From Dimargaris cristalligena (Eukaryota; Kickxellomycota; Dimargaritomycetes; Dimargaritales; Dimargaritaceae): DNA of 58,253 bases. Numbering within the stretch: the first letter of the stretch is position 1; the number at the start of each line of letters is the position of its first letter. Of the stretch, positions 21,514 through 32,072 are shown in pieces. The position numbers and the translations under genes are program-made. The DNA lies in contig JANBQC010000113.1 of assembly GCA_027576995.1 (NCBI GenBank), positions 1 through 58,253 on the forward strand, written 5' to 3'. Under the pieces are notes generated by a model. The model was given only the letters and a program-made list of their open reading frames with translations. It did not search any database and was not told the DNA's origin.

Positions 21514-23009
21514 ACTGCAAAGCGTGGACTGTCCCAAAGGTAGAATAAGCGCTGGCCGTGGAACTGGGAACGTAGGGCAGGATCCTAAGGAAATAGGAAG
21601 GGCGAATAATAAATCTGTGGAATGATTAGGGAGAGTGGGATCTCTAACGACGTCTGAATGTCCCGATAAATGCCACTTAAGTGTAATAGTTCTTGAAATA
21701 CCAAACTGTAAGAGCTGAGAAAATGGGGAAAAGAAAAAGAACCTAAGTCATTGTTGAGAGTCGGCCCAGTCTAGTTGAACCGCCAGAGGTAAGGTGAATA
21801 GCATAGAGAGGGGAGCCCTCCACAGCTAATATTACACACGCGCCTTTTTTCAGCAAAAAATGCAATATGCCAACCTAACCTCACACACTATACGCTTCTT
21901 CTCCCTTACCAGCATACATTGATCATTAAAGCCATCACGGGACGTCTCAGAGGGAGTGGCTCTGTCTCTCTCCTTTTTGGTACTTTTATATCCACCCATG
22001 TGTGTGATGATTCCACAGCCTTCCAGGAAACTAATATGGGAGAAAAAGCTTCCCTAATTCTTGTGTATTTCACCCGCCACCACTAGACGACATAGTGAGA
22101 TTGGTGGGGAGGTCCAGAGCTAGCCGGATTTTTTTTTAGGCCAAGGAAAGGGACCTGAGTATTTTCGGGGGCCTTGGTGGCAGTACAAATACCCCTTCCC
22201 AAGCTGACCGCCTGGGTTGGTTCCGTAGCGTACTCCTTAAGTCCTCTAGCATAGATCATTTCCGCCCACCGTATTCCCGTCGTCGCATAATCACTCAACC
22301 AGGTAATGTCTCACTTCTCGTTGCCGGGGGCTTCCTGTTCCGTAAGCTCATTGTCGCCTGCGTTGCCGGTACCTCTGGTGATCGGGCCGGGGGAGGTTCT
22401 TTGTCGGCTGATTGACTGTCGTGTGTCTTACCTTGCGTGTGGGGTATAAACCGGGAGTGGTCTACTAGCCTATCGCTGGTGATTGCTTGAGATCGAGTCA
22501 TAAGTGCGCGAGAGTAACCCTCGCAGTCTGTTGGCCCGGGTGGGGTGGATCTGTTCTAGATTCACTCCACCCACCTTGCCAGCTTTGCACCCAGTGTCAC
22601 CGGCCTGGCCCACTTGTGGGCTTATACGTGCCCAACCCGGTCTTTTCAGCCGGCCCTCCTGTATCCCTTCTGGAAAGAAGGGGCACCGGGTGGGTAGTGG
22701 TTGGGCTGACTTGTACCGGATGACTGGATACATTCTTTCCTTTAGAATATATAGATCATGATGATATGTTATTAATAAAAATGCAGTTGCACCTTAATTT
22801 ACTATTCGTATGTTCGAAGATTTCGGCCCGTCTGTTTTGGTATATTTGAATTAACGATACTGCGAATCGCCACACACGCTTTACCTTCATTTTTTCAGGG
22901 GTGCTTTTCTTTTAACCGGTACGCTTTGGATACTAGGGAATCAATACCTCTAACTATACCTTTTTACAATTCCTCGATTTCATTGAGTTTGGTGTTGAAA
23001 TGGATCAAG

Positions 23010-23513
23010 ATGTCGCAGCTATGGGCAATGGAACATATAGGCGAAGGTTATCGACGATTTATAGGTAACAATCCTTCCAGTGACATCAACCTCGTTAGTA
23101 GAGTGGATTGTGCGGGCTATATCGAGAGGCGCCATTGCCAGCCCAACCCCTATTATCCAAGTTCCCGAGGAAATGCTGGTGTCTTCAAAAGGGCAAATAG
23201 GGGTGGTGGTGGGAATATACATTTATGTGCAGGTGTAATTTACTTGACAACTGCCAATCATTTTTGTAGTCATGACCAACGACGCCCTTATTCAGTGATG
23301 TCATTTACGGGATTGCATCCAATACGGAATGGACGCAGGTTAATCGATCAGCAAAGTTTGCAAAGATATATTGCATTTGTCTGCGCTTGCCAGAAGGCTG
23401 GCCCTATATCGGGACTATCGTGGTCAGTCTATTACGGCCCAATCTTAATTATTGCCCAATTTGTACATTTTCTGGCCATTTTGGGCTTGTATAACCCTCC
23501 TCCAATTCATTAG
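23010..23513 (+). CDS. doubtful hypothetical ORF
   Basis: The frame from the ATG at 23010 encodes 167 residues ending in a hydrophobic segment (about 148-162). I recognise no family. Codon use is not GC-rich at third positions, and the opposite strand is also open over part of it. It is listed only because a frame of this length is unusual in the local base composition. Confidence 0.2.
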   Translation: MSQLWAMEHIGEGYRRFIGNNPSSDINLVSRVDCAGYIERRHCQPNPYYPSSRGNAGVFKRANRGGGGNIHLCAGVIYLTTANHFCSHDQRRPYSVMSFTGLHPIRNGRRLIDQQSLQRYIAFVCACQKAGPISGLSWSVYYGPILIIAQFVHFLAILGLYNPPPIH

Positions 23514-24240
23514 CCCTAATGAGGTGTTGTCTGACAATCAGCGTATAGCAATGGTTCGCATATATTTAGAGGAGTCGGCCTAACTTACGAGGGGGGGGGT
23601 TGAAAAGCCTTTGGTTAACACTGCCCCCCTCCCTGCTATCGAATACTTCCCGATAACTGCAGACTGATCACAACGGTTCGCAGAATCGCAATGTTGGAAA
23701 TAATAGGGGGGAACCGCGAAGTCTTGGCACTGGGGTGGACCATTGAACCGGCGCCTAGTGGAAAACAGTGGGTGCCAAGCACTCTGCATCAGTCAGGCGG
23801 GGAGAGCTGTTGGGAGTGTGAGATGTGCCGAACCACAAAAGTCGACCATGCTTTGGCGAAGTGGTTTCTTTTTTAGCCCATAATATTACAGCGGTCCGAC
23901 CCAGTACCACGGTGCGGATAAAAGGAACCTTGTCGGAGTATTATGGGGTTTCAAGTCAGAGTTAAACCTTGCCTAGGGCTAAGGTGTGACGCGCGGTGCG
24001 AGTGCGAGTATGGACGGAAGAGCGAAAGGGAGAGTGAAAATATCATCCGCTGGCCTGGGATTTACCTATTATACCAAACCACACCCCCATTCGGGAGGGT
24101 TTCGTATTGCATATGGTCAGGTGAAACTGAGTCTCAAAGGTGGCTGTATGCGTGGATGATGGTAGACTAATAGTCCTCGGCCCGGCGGAAGCTGGTCTCT
24201 TTCCCTCCTGCTCATTTCCCTCTTATTTTTAACCGTTGAA

Positions 24241-24268
24241 CTGAACCTGAACCTGAACCTGAACCTGA
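24241..24268. repeat. (CTGAAC)n hexamer repeat
   Basis: Four perfect CTGAAC units and a decayed fifth lie about 350 bp upstream of the PLD1 start. A short (GT)n run follows at about 24281-24295. Confidence 0.85.
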
Positions 24269-24614
24269 GCCGAGCCTTAGCGTGTGTGTGTGTGTTTCTT
24301 CGTTCGCTGTAGCTCTTGCGTCTGCTCCTTATAGCAGCCCCTGCTCGTCATTAGGGCTCCTGTACTTCTTGTTTGTACAATATATATGTTTGCCTTGGTC
24401 CACTAAGTGCTGTGCGCCTCGTCAACCCACACAGCCGCCTTCAATCTCTAGTTTAATCTACCTAGTCCCGAACCTTCGTGAGGGTCTGTCTGCAGTCCAT
24501 ATACCCCCCCTTCCCCCTCGCCCACCCAGGTCAATTCACTCCGTCCGTCCACCCGTGTGTTCGATAGTTTCCTACCCACCCGGTTGATTCACAAGCCCAC
24601 TTAGTGTATTTCTC

Positions 24615-27600
24615 ATGGCAACCGTCATACCAGCCGGGACCGTGCCCGGGGAGCTTCCCCCGCCTCTTTCCGAGAAACCCCAACCTTCTCCACCGGGTCC
24701 TTCGCGCCAGTCCCTCCCCAACCCAATAGCCGCCTGGACCAACAATAAGTAAGTCGCCCGGTGATAATTACATGCTGTGCTTTCCTTCACTCAACAGGCA
24801 TTTCTGCGGGCGTTGCGTCAGATTGTTGGTTTTGATGATTATTATCCGGGCCTCCCTCGTGTTTCCATTCCAATTTCTTGAGGGACCTGCGGGATGCTAC
24901 GCTGGCAGGTTGTTTCCCACCCATGTTTACTACTGGCAGGCCTACTTACATATTAGCCCATTCCCGAAGGCGAGTTGGTCTCAGCTTTGCCCACCCCTCC
25001 CCCTTAGCCAATCCACCTTGTTCAAATTAATTGCTAAGGATATCACAGCTAGCTAGTTGATGGGGCCGACCCATTCATTCGATCCCCGTGGCCTTTATCT
25101 ACCCTGGTTTTGCCCAAGGAAGTGTGCCGACTCCTCCGGCCCTGTTAAGATCATCTAGGCCAAAGGCTCCCTTCCCCGCCAACCTGTGGGCCATGACGCT
25201 TCAGGGGCGTCCTTAAATTTACCCCTTTCCTAGTTCCCCTACTATTGGTTATTAGGTGCTTGCGACTTGCCTAATCTTATGATTGGTCGTATGTTTCCGG
25301 GGGAGAGGGGACGCGTGTTGGATGTGGAGCAGGAGCAGGAGAGGGAAAAGGGTCAGTTGTTGGCAGCAAGGCAAAAAATACACAAAGCAGCGAACAGGGA
25401 ATAAACCAAGCCAGAGCCAAAGCGGTCCAGGAAGTATAAGGCTGTGCATGTACATAGAGTGGCATCATCTGTCTACAGTTACTTCGATTGGCCTTTCACT
25501 AAAACCCCTTGTTGACATCAATCCTTATCCTTTTCCGTAGATTCCGAAATCGTGAAAAGTTACCCCATGACCACGGGTCCGACACCCCTCCCCAAGAGTC
25601 CCGTCGCAAATCCTCCGTTATTGAACTTTCCAATTTATGGCGGAGCGGGGCCCACCATCCGAAACACCATCCCTCCCAGCCCCACTTAGGCGGCGGGGCT
25701 GAAGACGACGGGTCATCTAACTCCAACCAGCGCGAAGAGCGACCCCCCATGCCTCGCACCTATTCGTCCCGGAGTCATGAGGGCAATCGTGCCTCCCCCG
25801 CCCCATCAACTACCCCTCGCCGCAAATCCGCCACGAATTGGTCTCAGGCCATAGCCAACCTCCGGCAACGGGGTCACTCTACCCCTCCCGCCAGTATCCA
25901 TCGTGGCAGCCAATCCAACGGGCCCGCTCCCGGTTCCAGCCGGAATCGTATCCGGCAAAGCCTCCAGCGGGCTGTACGCAAGGCCAACGCCTTCCGCAGC
26001 GGCTCCCAGAATACCCGTCTCCGGCGTATGAAGGCCGTCAACAACCACCATAGCGTGTTCCCCTTATTAGGCAGTGCCATGGCCGTCCCGATTTATTTCC
26101 TCCAACGGGACGAGAAGGGCCACAAGTCCCCGCCTATCATCTGGCAGGCTATGCGGCTATCCATCAGCGACTCCGACGTTACCCATGAGCAACAGTCGTA
26201 CTTCACGTTTCGGATCGAACTCGAATACGGTGATGTCAAGTGGATCGTCTATCGCCGCTATTCCGAGTTTCTCCGACTCCACTATCTATTGACCCTCAAG
26301 TACTATCAGGGCAAAATCCCCGAACTACCCAGTTTACCGAGTCAAGTCAATTACGCCATGGAGAAGGCCAAGATTTACCATTCGGAGCAGGAGCGGGCCC
26401 GCCGTATCCAACAGGCGGCCCTGACCCGCCGGGCGGCCCTCGAGGACTACCTAATCTCACTACTGCGGGTAATGAATATGCACCACTCGTTCGAGTTGTG
26501 TGCTTTTTTGGAACTAAGCGCCGTGTCCATTACCAAAGACCTCGGTTGGAAGGGCAAGGAGGGGTTCTTGGATCAAAAGATCGAGCAACTGAATTCCAAC
26601 GGCTGCCTTGCCATGTTTCGCCGTGGCCGTTGGCGACCCAAGTGGCTTCTCGTGCGCGATTCATTTGTGGCCCTATGCAACACCTTGGGCGACTCATACC
26701 CCAGCGATGTCTTCTTGGCTGATCCCAAATTCGAGGTTCTGCAGTATCACACCCCTTTGGGCCATAACCCCTTGCATCCCTATCGACTATCGATCAGTAA
26801 CCAAAACCGGCGGATTGAGTTGCGCGGCGAGAATTCCCGCCAGATGCAGGAGTGGTACAATAGCTTCCAGCATATCAAGACCCAGTCCCCATGGGCCCAG
26901 CCGCATCGTTTCGCATCCTTCGCACCCATCCGTGATAATACCCACACTTGCTGGTATGTGGACGGCGAGCAGTATTTCCATGCCGTCTCGGAGGCCATTC
27001 TGCACGCGCGCGAAACGATTTTCATCGCGGACTGGTGGCTTAGTCCCGACCTGTACCTCCGTCGGCCCCCGGCGGAGCACGAGGAGTTCCGTATTGATCG
27101 CCTACTCTACCGCAAGGCCGAAGAGGGCGTGGAAATTTACATTGTCATGTACAAGGAGGTTACCGTGTCGTTGCCTCTGTCTTCCCTCTACACCAAAAAG
27201 GCCCTGCGTTCCCTACACCCCAATATCCACGTTCAGCGTCACCCCGACCATGTCCCTGGGGGTGTTTTCTACTGGGCTCATCATGAAAAGATTGTCGTTG
27301 TGGACTCTAACATGGCCTTTATCGGGGGACTGGACTTGTGCTACGGACGGTTCGACACCCATACCCACCGTCTAGCCGATTACACCCCCCTGGTCAACCG
27401 GACCCACGGTGAAGGAGAGGAGCCCATTCTGCCGTTCATGTTCCCGGGCCAGGACTACAACAACGCCCGTATCAAGGACTTTTTGAACGTGGACAAGATG
27501 TTTTACCCACTTATTCCTCGCGAACGGGCGCCTCGCATGCCCTGGCACGATGTCCACATGGGCATGATAGGTGACGCCGCCCGTGATGTGGCCCGTCATT

Positions 27601-30600
27601 TTATCGAACGTTGGAATTTCGTCAAAGTCAGTAAGGCCTCCCAGCGCTCGTCACTGCCGCTTCTGATGCCCAAGGGTGAATACGTGAGTACCCGTGCGGA
27701 TTTTGTGCACCGTGGCTCCTGCCGCACCCAAATCCTGCGGAGTAGTGCCCGTTGGAGCCAAGGGGTCCCCCTAGAGCATTCCATTTTTTCGGCCTACGCC
27801 AACTTAATCACCCAGGCCCAGCATTTCGTGTATATCGAGAACCAGTTCTTTATTACGTCGGCCAAGGACGACCCCAATCACGAGGTCAAGAACCAAATCG
27901 GCCGGGCCCTAGTCGACCGGATCGCGCGGGCCCACCACGAAGGTACCAAGTTCCGTGTCATTGTGATCATGCCCCTTATGCCGGCCTTTGCCGGTGACAT
28001 TAGCGCCAGCAATGCGGCTACGCTCCGGCTCGTCGTGTCCTGGCAATACCAGTCCATATGCCGGGGCGCCTACTCGATCATGGGTCAACTGCGGGCCCAG
28101 GGCGTCTCCAATCCGGAAGATTACATTTCTTTCTATAGCCTCCGCAACTATGACGTAATTAATTGGCGGCCGACTGGCAAGGTCCTTGGGCCCAGCACCA
28201 CCCCCGCGGACGAAAAGTCCACCGCCGCTGCCGATCGACTCGACCCCACTTCCCTAGGGAGCGGCGGCAGTGAAAATCGCACCAATCAACTCTCACCCAC
28301 TGAACCACTCGAGGAGGTGCGTAATCCCGTGGAGCCATCGGGGGCCCAGGGTACTTCCGGGGCGGCGGGTGTCAGCGTGGGCCCATCGGCCCTGAAGTTG
28401 GTGGATGAAGCTGCGGGTGAAGCAGGGGTACCCGGTAAGCCCAAGATTAAGAAGGAAAAATCCAAAAACCGCAAATCAACGACCAACAACCTAGCCGGCG
28501 GGGAACGCATGCCCGAGTACGCCCCCACCAGTCGCCAGGACGCCGAGCTGTTTGAAATCATGCGCCGCGACCGCGAGAGCAAACTTCGCCACCAGCAGTT
28601 TGTCCAATGGGAGAAGGCCAACAATGATCCCAAAGCGCAGAATAGCCTTACGGCTGGGGAAGCGGGCTCTTCGCGTAGGCCCAGTAAGCCCTGGGGGAAT
28701 AATTTGCCGATTAAGGAGTCGATTACCCATGCACTGAGCCAGACGTTTCCAGATACCCAATTGGTTTCCCGGATCCTGCCCACGAATCCGCCCGTTGATA
28801 CCAACCAAACCTCGGAAAAGTTCCGCCAACCCATCCATATGGACGATCTGACTCAGATTCCATCCCTGGATGATAATAATGGTGACGAGCAGATGCAGAT
28901 TGATTACATTCGCGACATGGAGAACCAGCCCCTCCTGGCAAGCCACGCCAAAGTGCTGGAGGAAGCCCCAACCCTACCACCGGCCGTAGCTGCAGCACCC
29001 CCTCTTGCCTCCGAACCAACCAGCTTCATGGCCGCTAGCCCGCGTCGTCCCGATACGATGGATACCCAAGCCACCACGGATGCCCCGTTCTATCCCTGTA
29101 ACGACGATGGTATCGCTGCCCTGAATGGCCAGCAAAGTCATTACACCCAAGAGCTCTCCGATGGCCCTGTGCAGAGCCATGGTGATGACGATGAAGAAAA
29201 GAGCCATTTAATCAATCCGCCTCCCCCGAAACGACGCTCATCGCGCCGTTATCTGCCGCAACCCCACCCTCACAACCGCGACTACTCCGACGGAAATTCC
29301 TCGGACGAATCATTCGTATCGGCCCGTGAAGACAACGGGAGTGACTCCGATGATGCTGGAGATGTCCGTCGCCGCCGCCGGCATAAACGCCTCACTGACC
29401 ATGGTATCGGAGTTGCTGGAATGTGGAACCGGCGCACCCAACCTAACCGCCAGTCTAACAACGGCGCGGATCTGGGTTCAGCCCCGTCCCCCCAATCGGC
29501 CGAGGAGAAAGGCAGCCCCGCATCCAACCAGCCGTCCTTCAAGGCCCGGTTGGCCAGTCACGCTGAGCAGTTACTCCGACCCCCACGCTCCGGCGATAAA
29601 AATCGGCCGCGGGCTAAGAGTAAGGCCAACTTCTCCCACCCGGAATTACAGGAGCTGGATCATTACCCCACCATCCCCCAGCGAACCGACAGTCTGGGGG
29701 CCCGTAGGAGTTATGCGTCCCAGGGTTCGTCCTCCAGTCCCCGGCCGACCGATTCGACGCCCAATGCGGGGGCACCTGCGGCCTCGGGATCGGCCCCCAC
29801 TGCTTCCGCACCGGTTACTTTGGAAGAACTGGCGGCCCGTTACCCAATTGAGGAACCCAACGTGGTCACTAAGCATACCTCGATCGAGGAAGTGATTGCC
29901 ATGCGCGAGAAGTGGATCCAAGAACACCCTGACGCCGATTTGACCCATTTTGATATTTTCGGCAACACGACCCTCCTTAAACAAATCGTTACCGAGCAGG
30001 TGTACATTCACTGCAAGGTCATGATTGTGGATGACCGTAGTGTGATTATGGGTTCCGCCAACATTAATGATCGCTCCATGCTGGGAGACCACGACTCCGA
30101 AATTGCCATTCTCGTTGAAGACCAGGACATGGTGGATATCACTATGGATGGAAAACCCTACAAAGCGAGCAAATTCGCGCATTCGCTACGAACCCACTTG
30201 TGCAAAGAGCATCTGGGCCTACTCACCGAAATGGACATGCAGCAGGTCCATCAGCGGGAGCTCGGTATCGTCGAACATTTCCTCCAAAGGGAAACCCGGG
30301 GTCGGAGAAATAGCGATAGTCTGGGGGGCGGCACTGGTACGGATAAGCTGAACCGGACCGGTTCGGCGGGGACTGCAGCGTCCAGTCAGCGGTCGCGGGA
30401 AAAACAGCCCGAAGACTACCACCACCCTTCGCCACCCCTGCCCAATGGCCAGGGTCCCAACCCTTTCCCCCAGAGACCGGGGGGCATGATTGATGCCGTC
30501 ATTGATGATCACCACCCTCTCCGCCCGCATCAGATTCCCCAGCGATCGTCAACCGGCAACGGCAGTCTCTCGAAAGCTAATCGGGCCTCCTCGCACCTAT

Positions 30601-31070
30601 CTTTATCCCCCATCTCCCTAAACGGTTCCACCACCCCGGTCGCGGGTTCCCCTTCGCCGGCCAAATCCCACCTCTCGGAGCGGCCGTCCACTTCATCATC
30701 GGCATCACCCCCGGCCCCTGCGAAGCTCACCGAGCAGGATATGATAGTCCAGGACCCCCTCAGCGACCGGTTCTTTAATCAAGCGTGGGTGGCCACCGCC
30801 CGGCAGAACACCCAAACTTTCCGCCAGGTGTTCCGGTGCATTCCCGACGATACGGTGACCAACTGGGCCCAATACAAGCAGTTCATGCCCACCTACTCGC
30901 TAAAAGGTCACGCCATTATGAATGGATCTAGTCACGAAGAAGTCATGGAAACTCTCCAGTCCATCAAAGGCCACTTGGTGTGTTTCCCGCTCAACTTTTT
31001 ACAAGACGAGAACTTGGGTGCGGGTATGATGAGTGCCGAAAATGTGGTGCCCCTCAAGGTTTTCATTTAA
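24615..31070 (+). CDS. phospholipase D1 with PX and PH domains (SPO14/PLD1 type)
   Basis: Proposed exons are 24615-24748 and 25541-31070, split by a 792-bp intron (GTAAGT...TAG, phase 2), giving 1,887 residues. The enzyme cleaves phosphatidylcholine to phosphatidic acid and choline, acting in vesicle traffic, secretion and, in yeast, sporulation. A PX domain lies at about 248-385 and a PH domain at about 398-495. The first HKD motif has H626, K628, D633 (HEKIVVVD, then FIGGLDLCYGR). IENQFFITS lies near 809. The second HKD has H1535, K1537, D1542 (HCKVMIVDD, then GSANINDRS). The family C-terminal block ends PLKVFI. Residues about 927-1480 between the two catalytic halves are a low-complexity insertion. 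The N-terminal exon is an inference: the long frame itself begins at a TTG, and the upstream exon supplies an ATG with matching phase. Confidence 0.93.
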
Positions 31071-32072
31071 ACTATTTCGTCTTTTCTTCCCCATTTACTT
31101 CTTTTCTATCCCGTACTGTTTGTTTGTTTTTTTGAAACGTTTCGGTTGCTTTTTATTATGGTTATTGGTAGGTATCGCTATGATAATTATCCCCCACCAA
31201 TTCGGACCACCTTCCCTTCCTTGCCTCTATGCTATTTAGGTGTACGTATATTCTAGTAAAGTATTTTTAGCATGTAGACGTGTTGATTTGGATGGCAATT
31301 AATGTTGGAAATATAAATATAATAGTAAACGCAAGTACCTTCAATTGCAACTATAAAGATTTAAAGAAGAGAGAAAGAACCGCAAGGGGCAAGGCTAAAT
31401 GCCCGCGGTTGGTTTTATTGAATTGGATAATAGTAGTAATAACGATTAGGACAAAGTCTTGGGTATAGAATGATATAGTAACGGCTAGAATATAGTCCCG
31501 AGTATAGGACGAGCCAATCACAGAGATGGAATCAGTGGGACGGGGGAAATGAATTTCCAATAATTAATAGGGCTCAGTCGGACAGAGGTTCCTTTAATAA
31601 TTTGACCCACTTTAGCATTCCTGCAAATATGGGCTATGTTAGTCTTAGACATTGCAAGGTAACTAGCACTAGTTCGCCCGTGATTAATAACATTACCTCT
31701 ATCTTTTGAACTAAATCGGTACTATCTTTGGGTCAGGTTACTGCCAGCACTGGAAGTCTGGGAATATAGAAATAGAGATTTATATATTTATATAATCACA
31801 TTTAATGGCGAAAAAAACAAATGAAAGAAGTTCACGGAATCATGTTGAAAATATCTCAAAAAAACAGTCGAAGCAAGGCAGCGTATATATGTATGTATGT
31901 GGTATGAGAAGAGAAGAGAGAGTGTGTGTATGAGAGAGCATATGGGTGGGGGGGGGTTATACATCGCAACAATAAGCCGAAGGGAATGTAAGGTGAAGAT
32001 AATAAAATCGCTTATAAATCCAGGGCTCCTCCTCTCTAGCCTCATCAAAAGAAAACAATGTGATTGATGAAA
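31071..32072. other. convergent 3' intergenic region of PLD1 and SEC27
   Basis: The spacer between two gene ends. Its main content is the solo LTR-B at 31303-31562. The rest is AT-rich with no gene. Confidence 0.6.
31303..31562 (-). mobile_element. solo LTR-B, Ty1/copia-like, with intact target duplication
   Basis: A 260-bp element begins TGTTGGAAAT and ends ATTTCCAATA, the terminal pattern of Ty1/copia LTRs (expected last bases CA; here TA). It is flanked by a perfect 5-bp duplication ATTAA (31298-31302 and 31563-31567). An inverted copy of the same length lies at 55903-56162. AATAAA occurs on the minus strand, which sets the orientation. No internal retrotransposon sequence is attached. 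Confidence 0.88.

Larger units (their letters stand above)
21514..24614. other. region without a supported gene between KH and PLD1 genes
   Basis: The left part is the KH gene promoter. A GC-rich island at about 22290-22720 is open in several frames on both strands, yet none resembles a protein family; it includes a small hairpin GCGAG-AGTAACC-CTCGC near 22507. The right part, pyrimidine-rich with GT and CTGAAC repeats, is the PLD1 upstream region. Confidence 0.45.

Noticed and set aside
23693..23720. TGTTGGAAATAATAG resembling the start of LTR-B
   Set aside because: Similarity ends after about 12 bases and no matching end lies 260 bp away.
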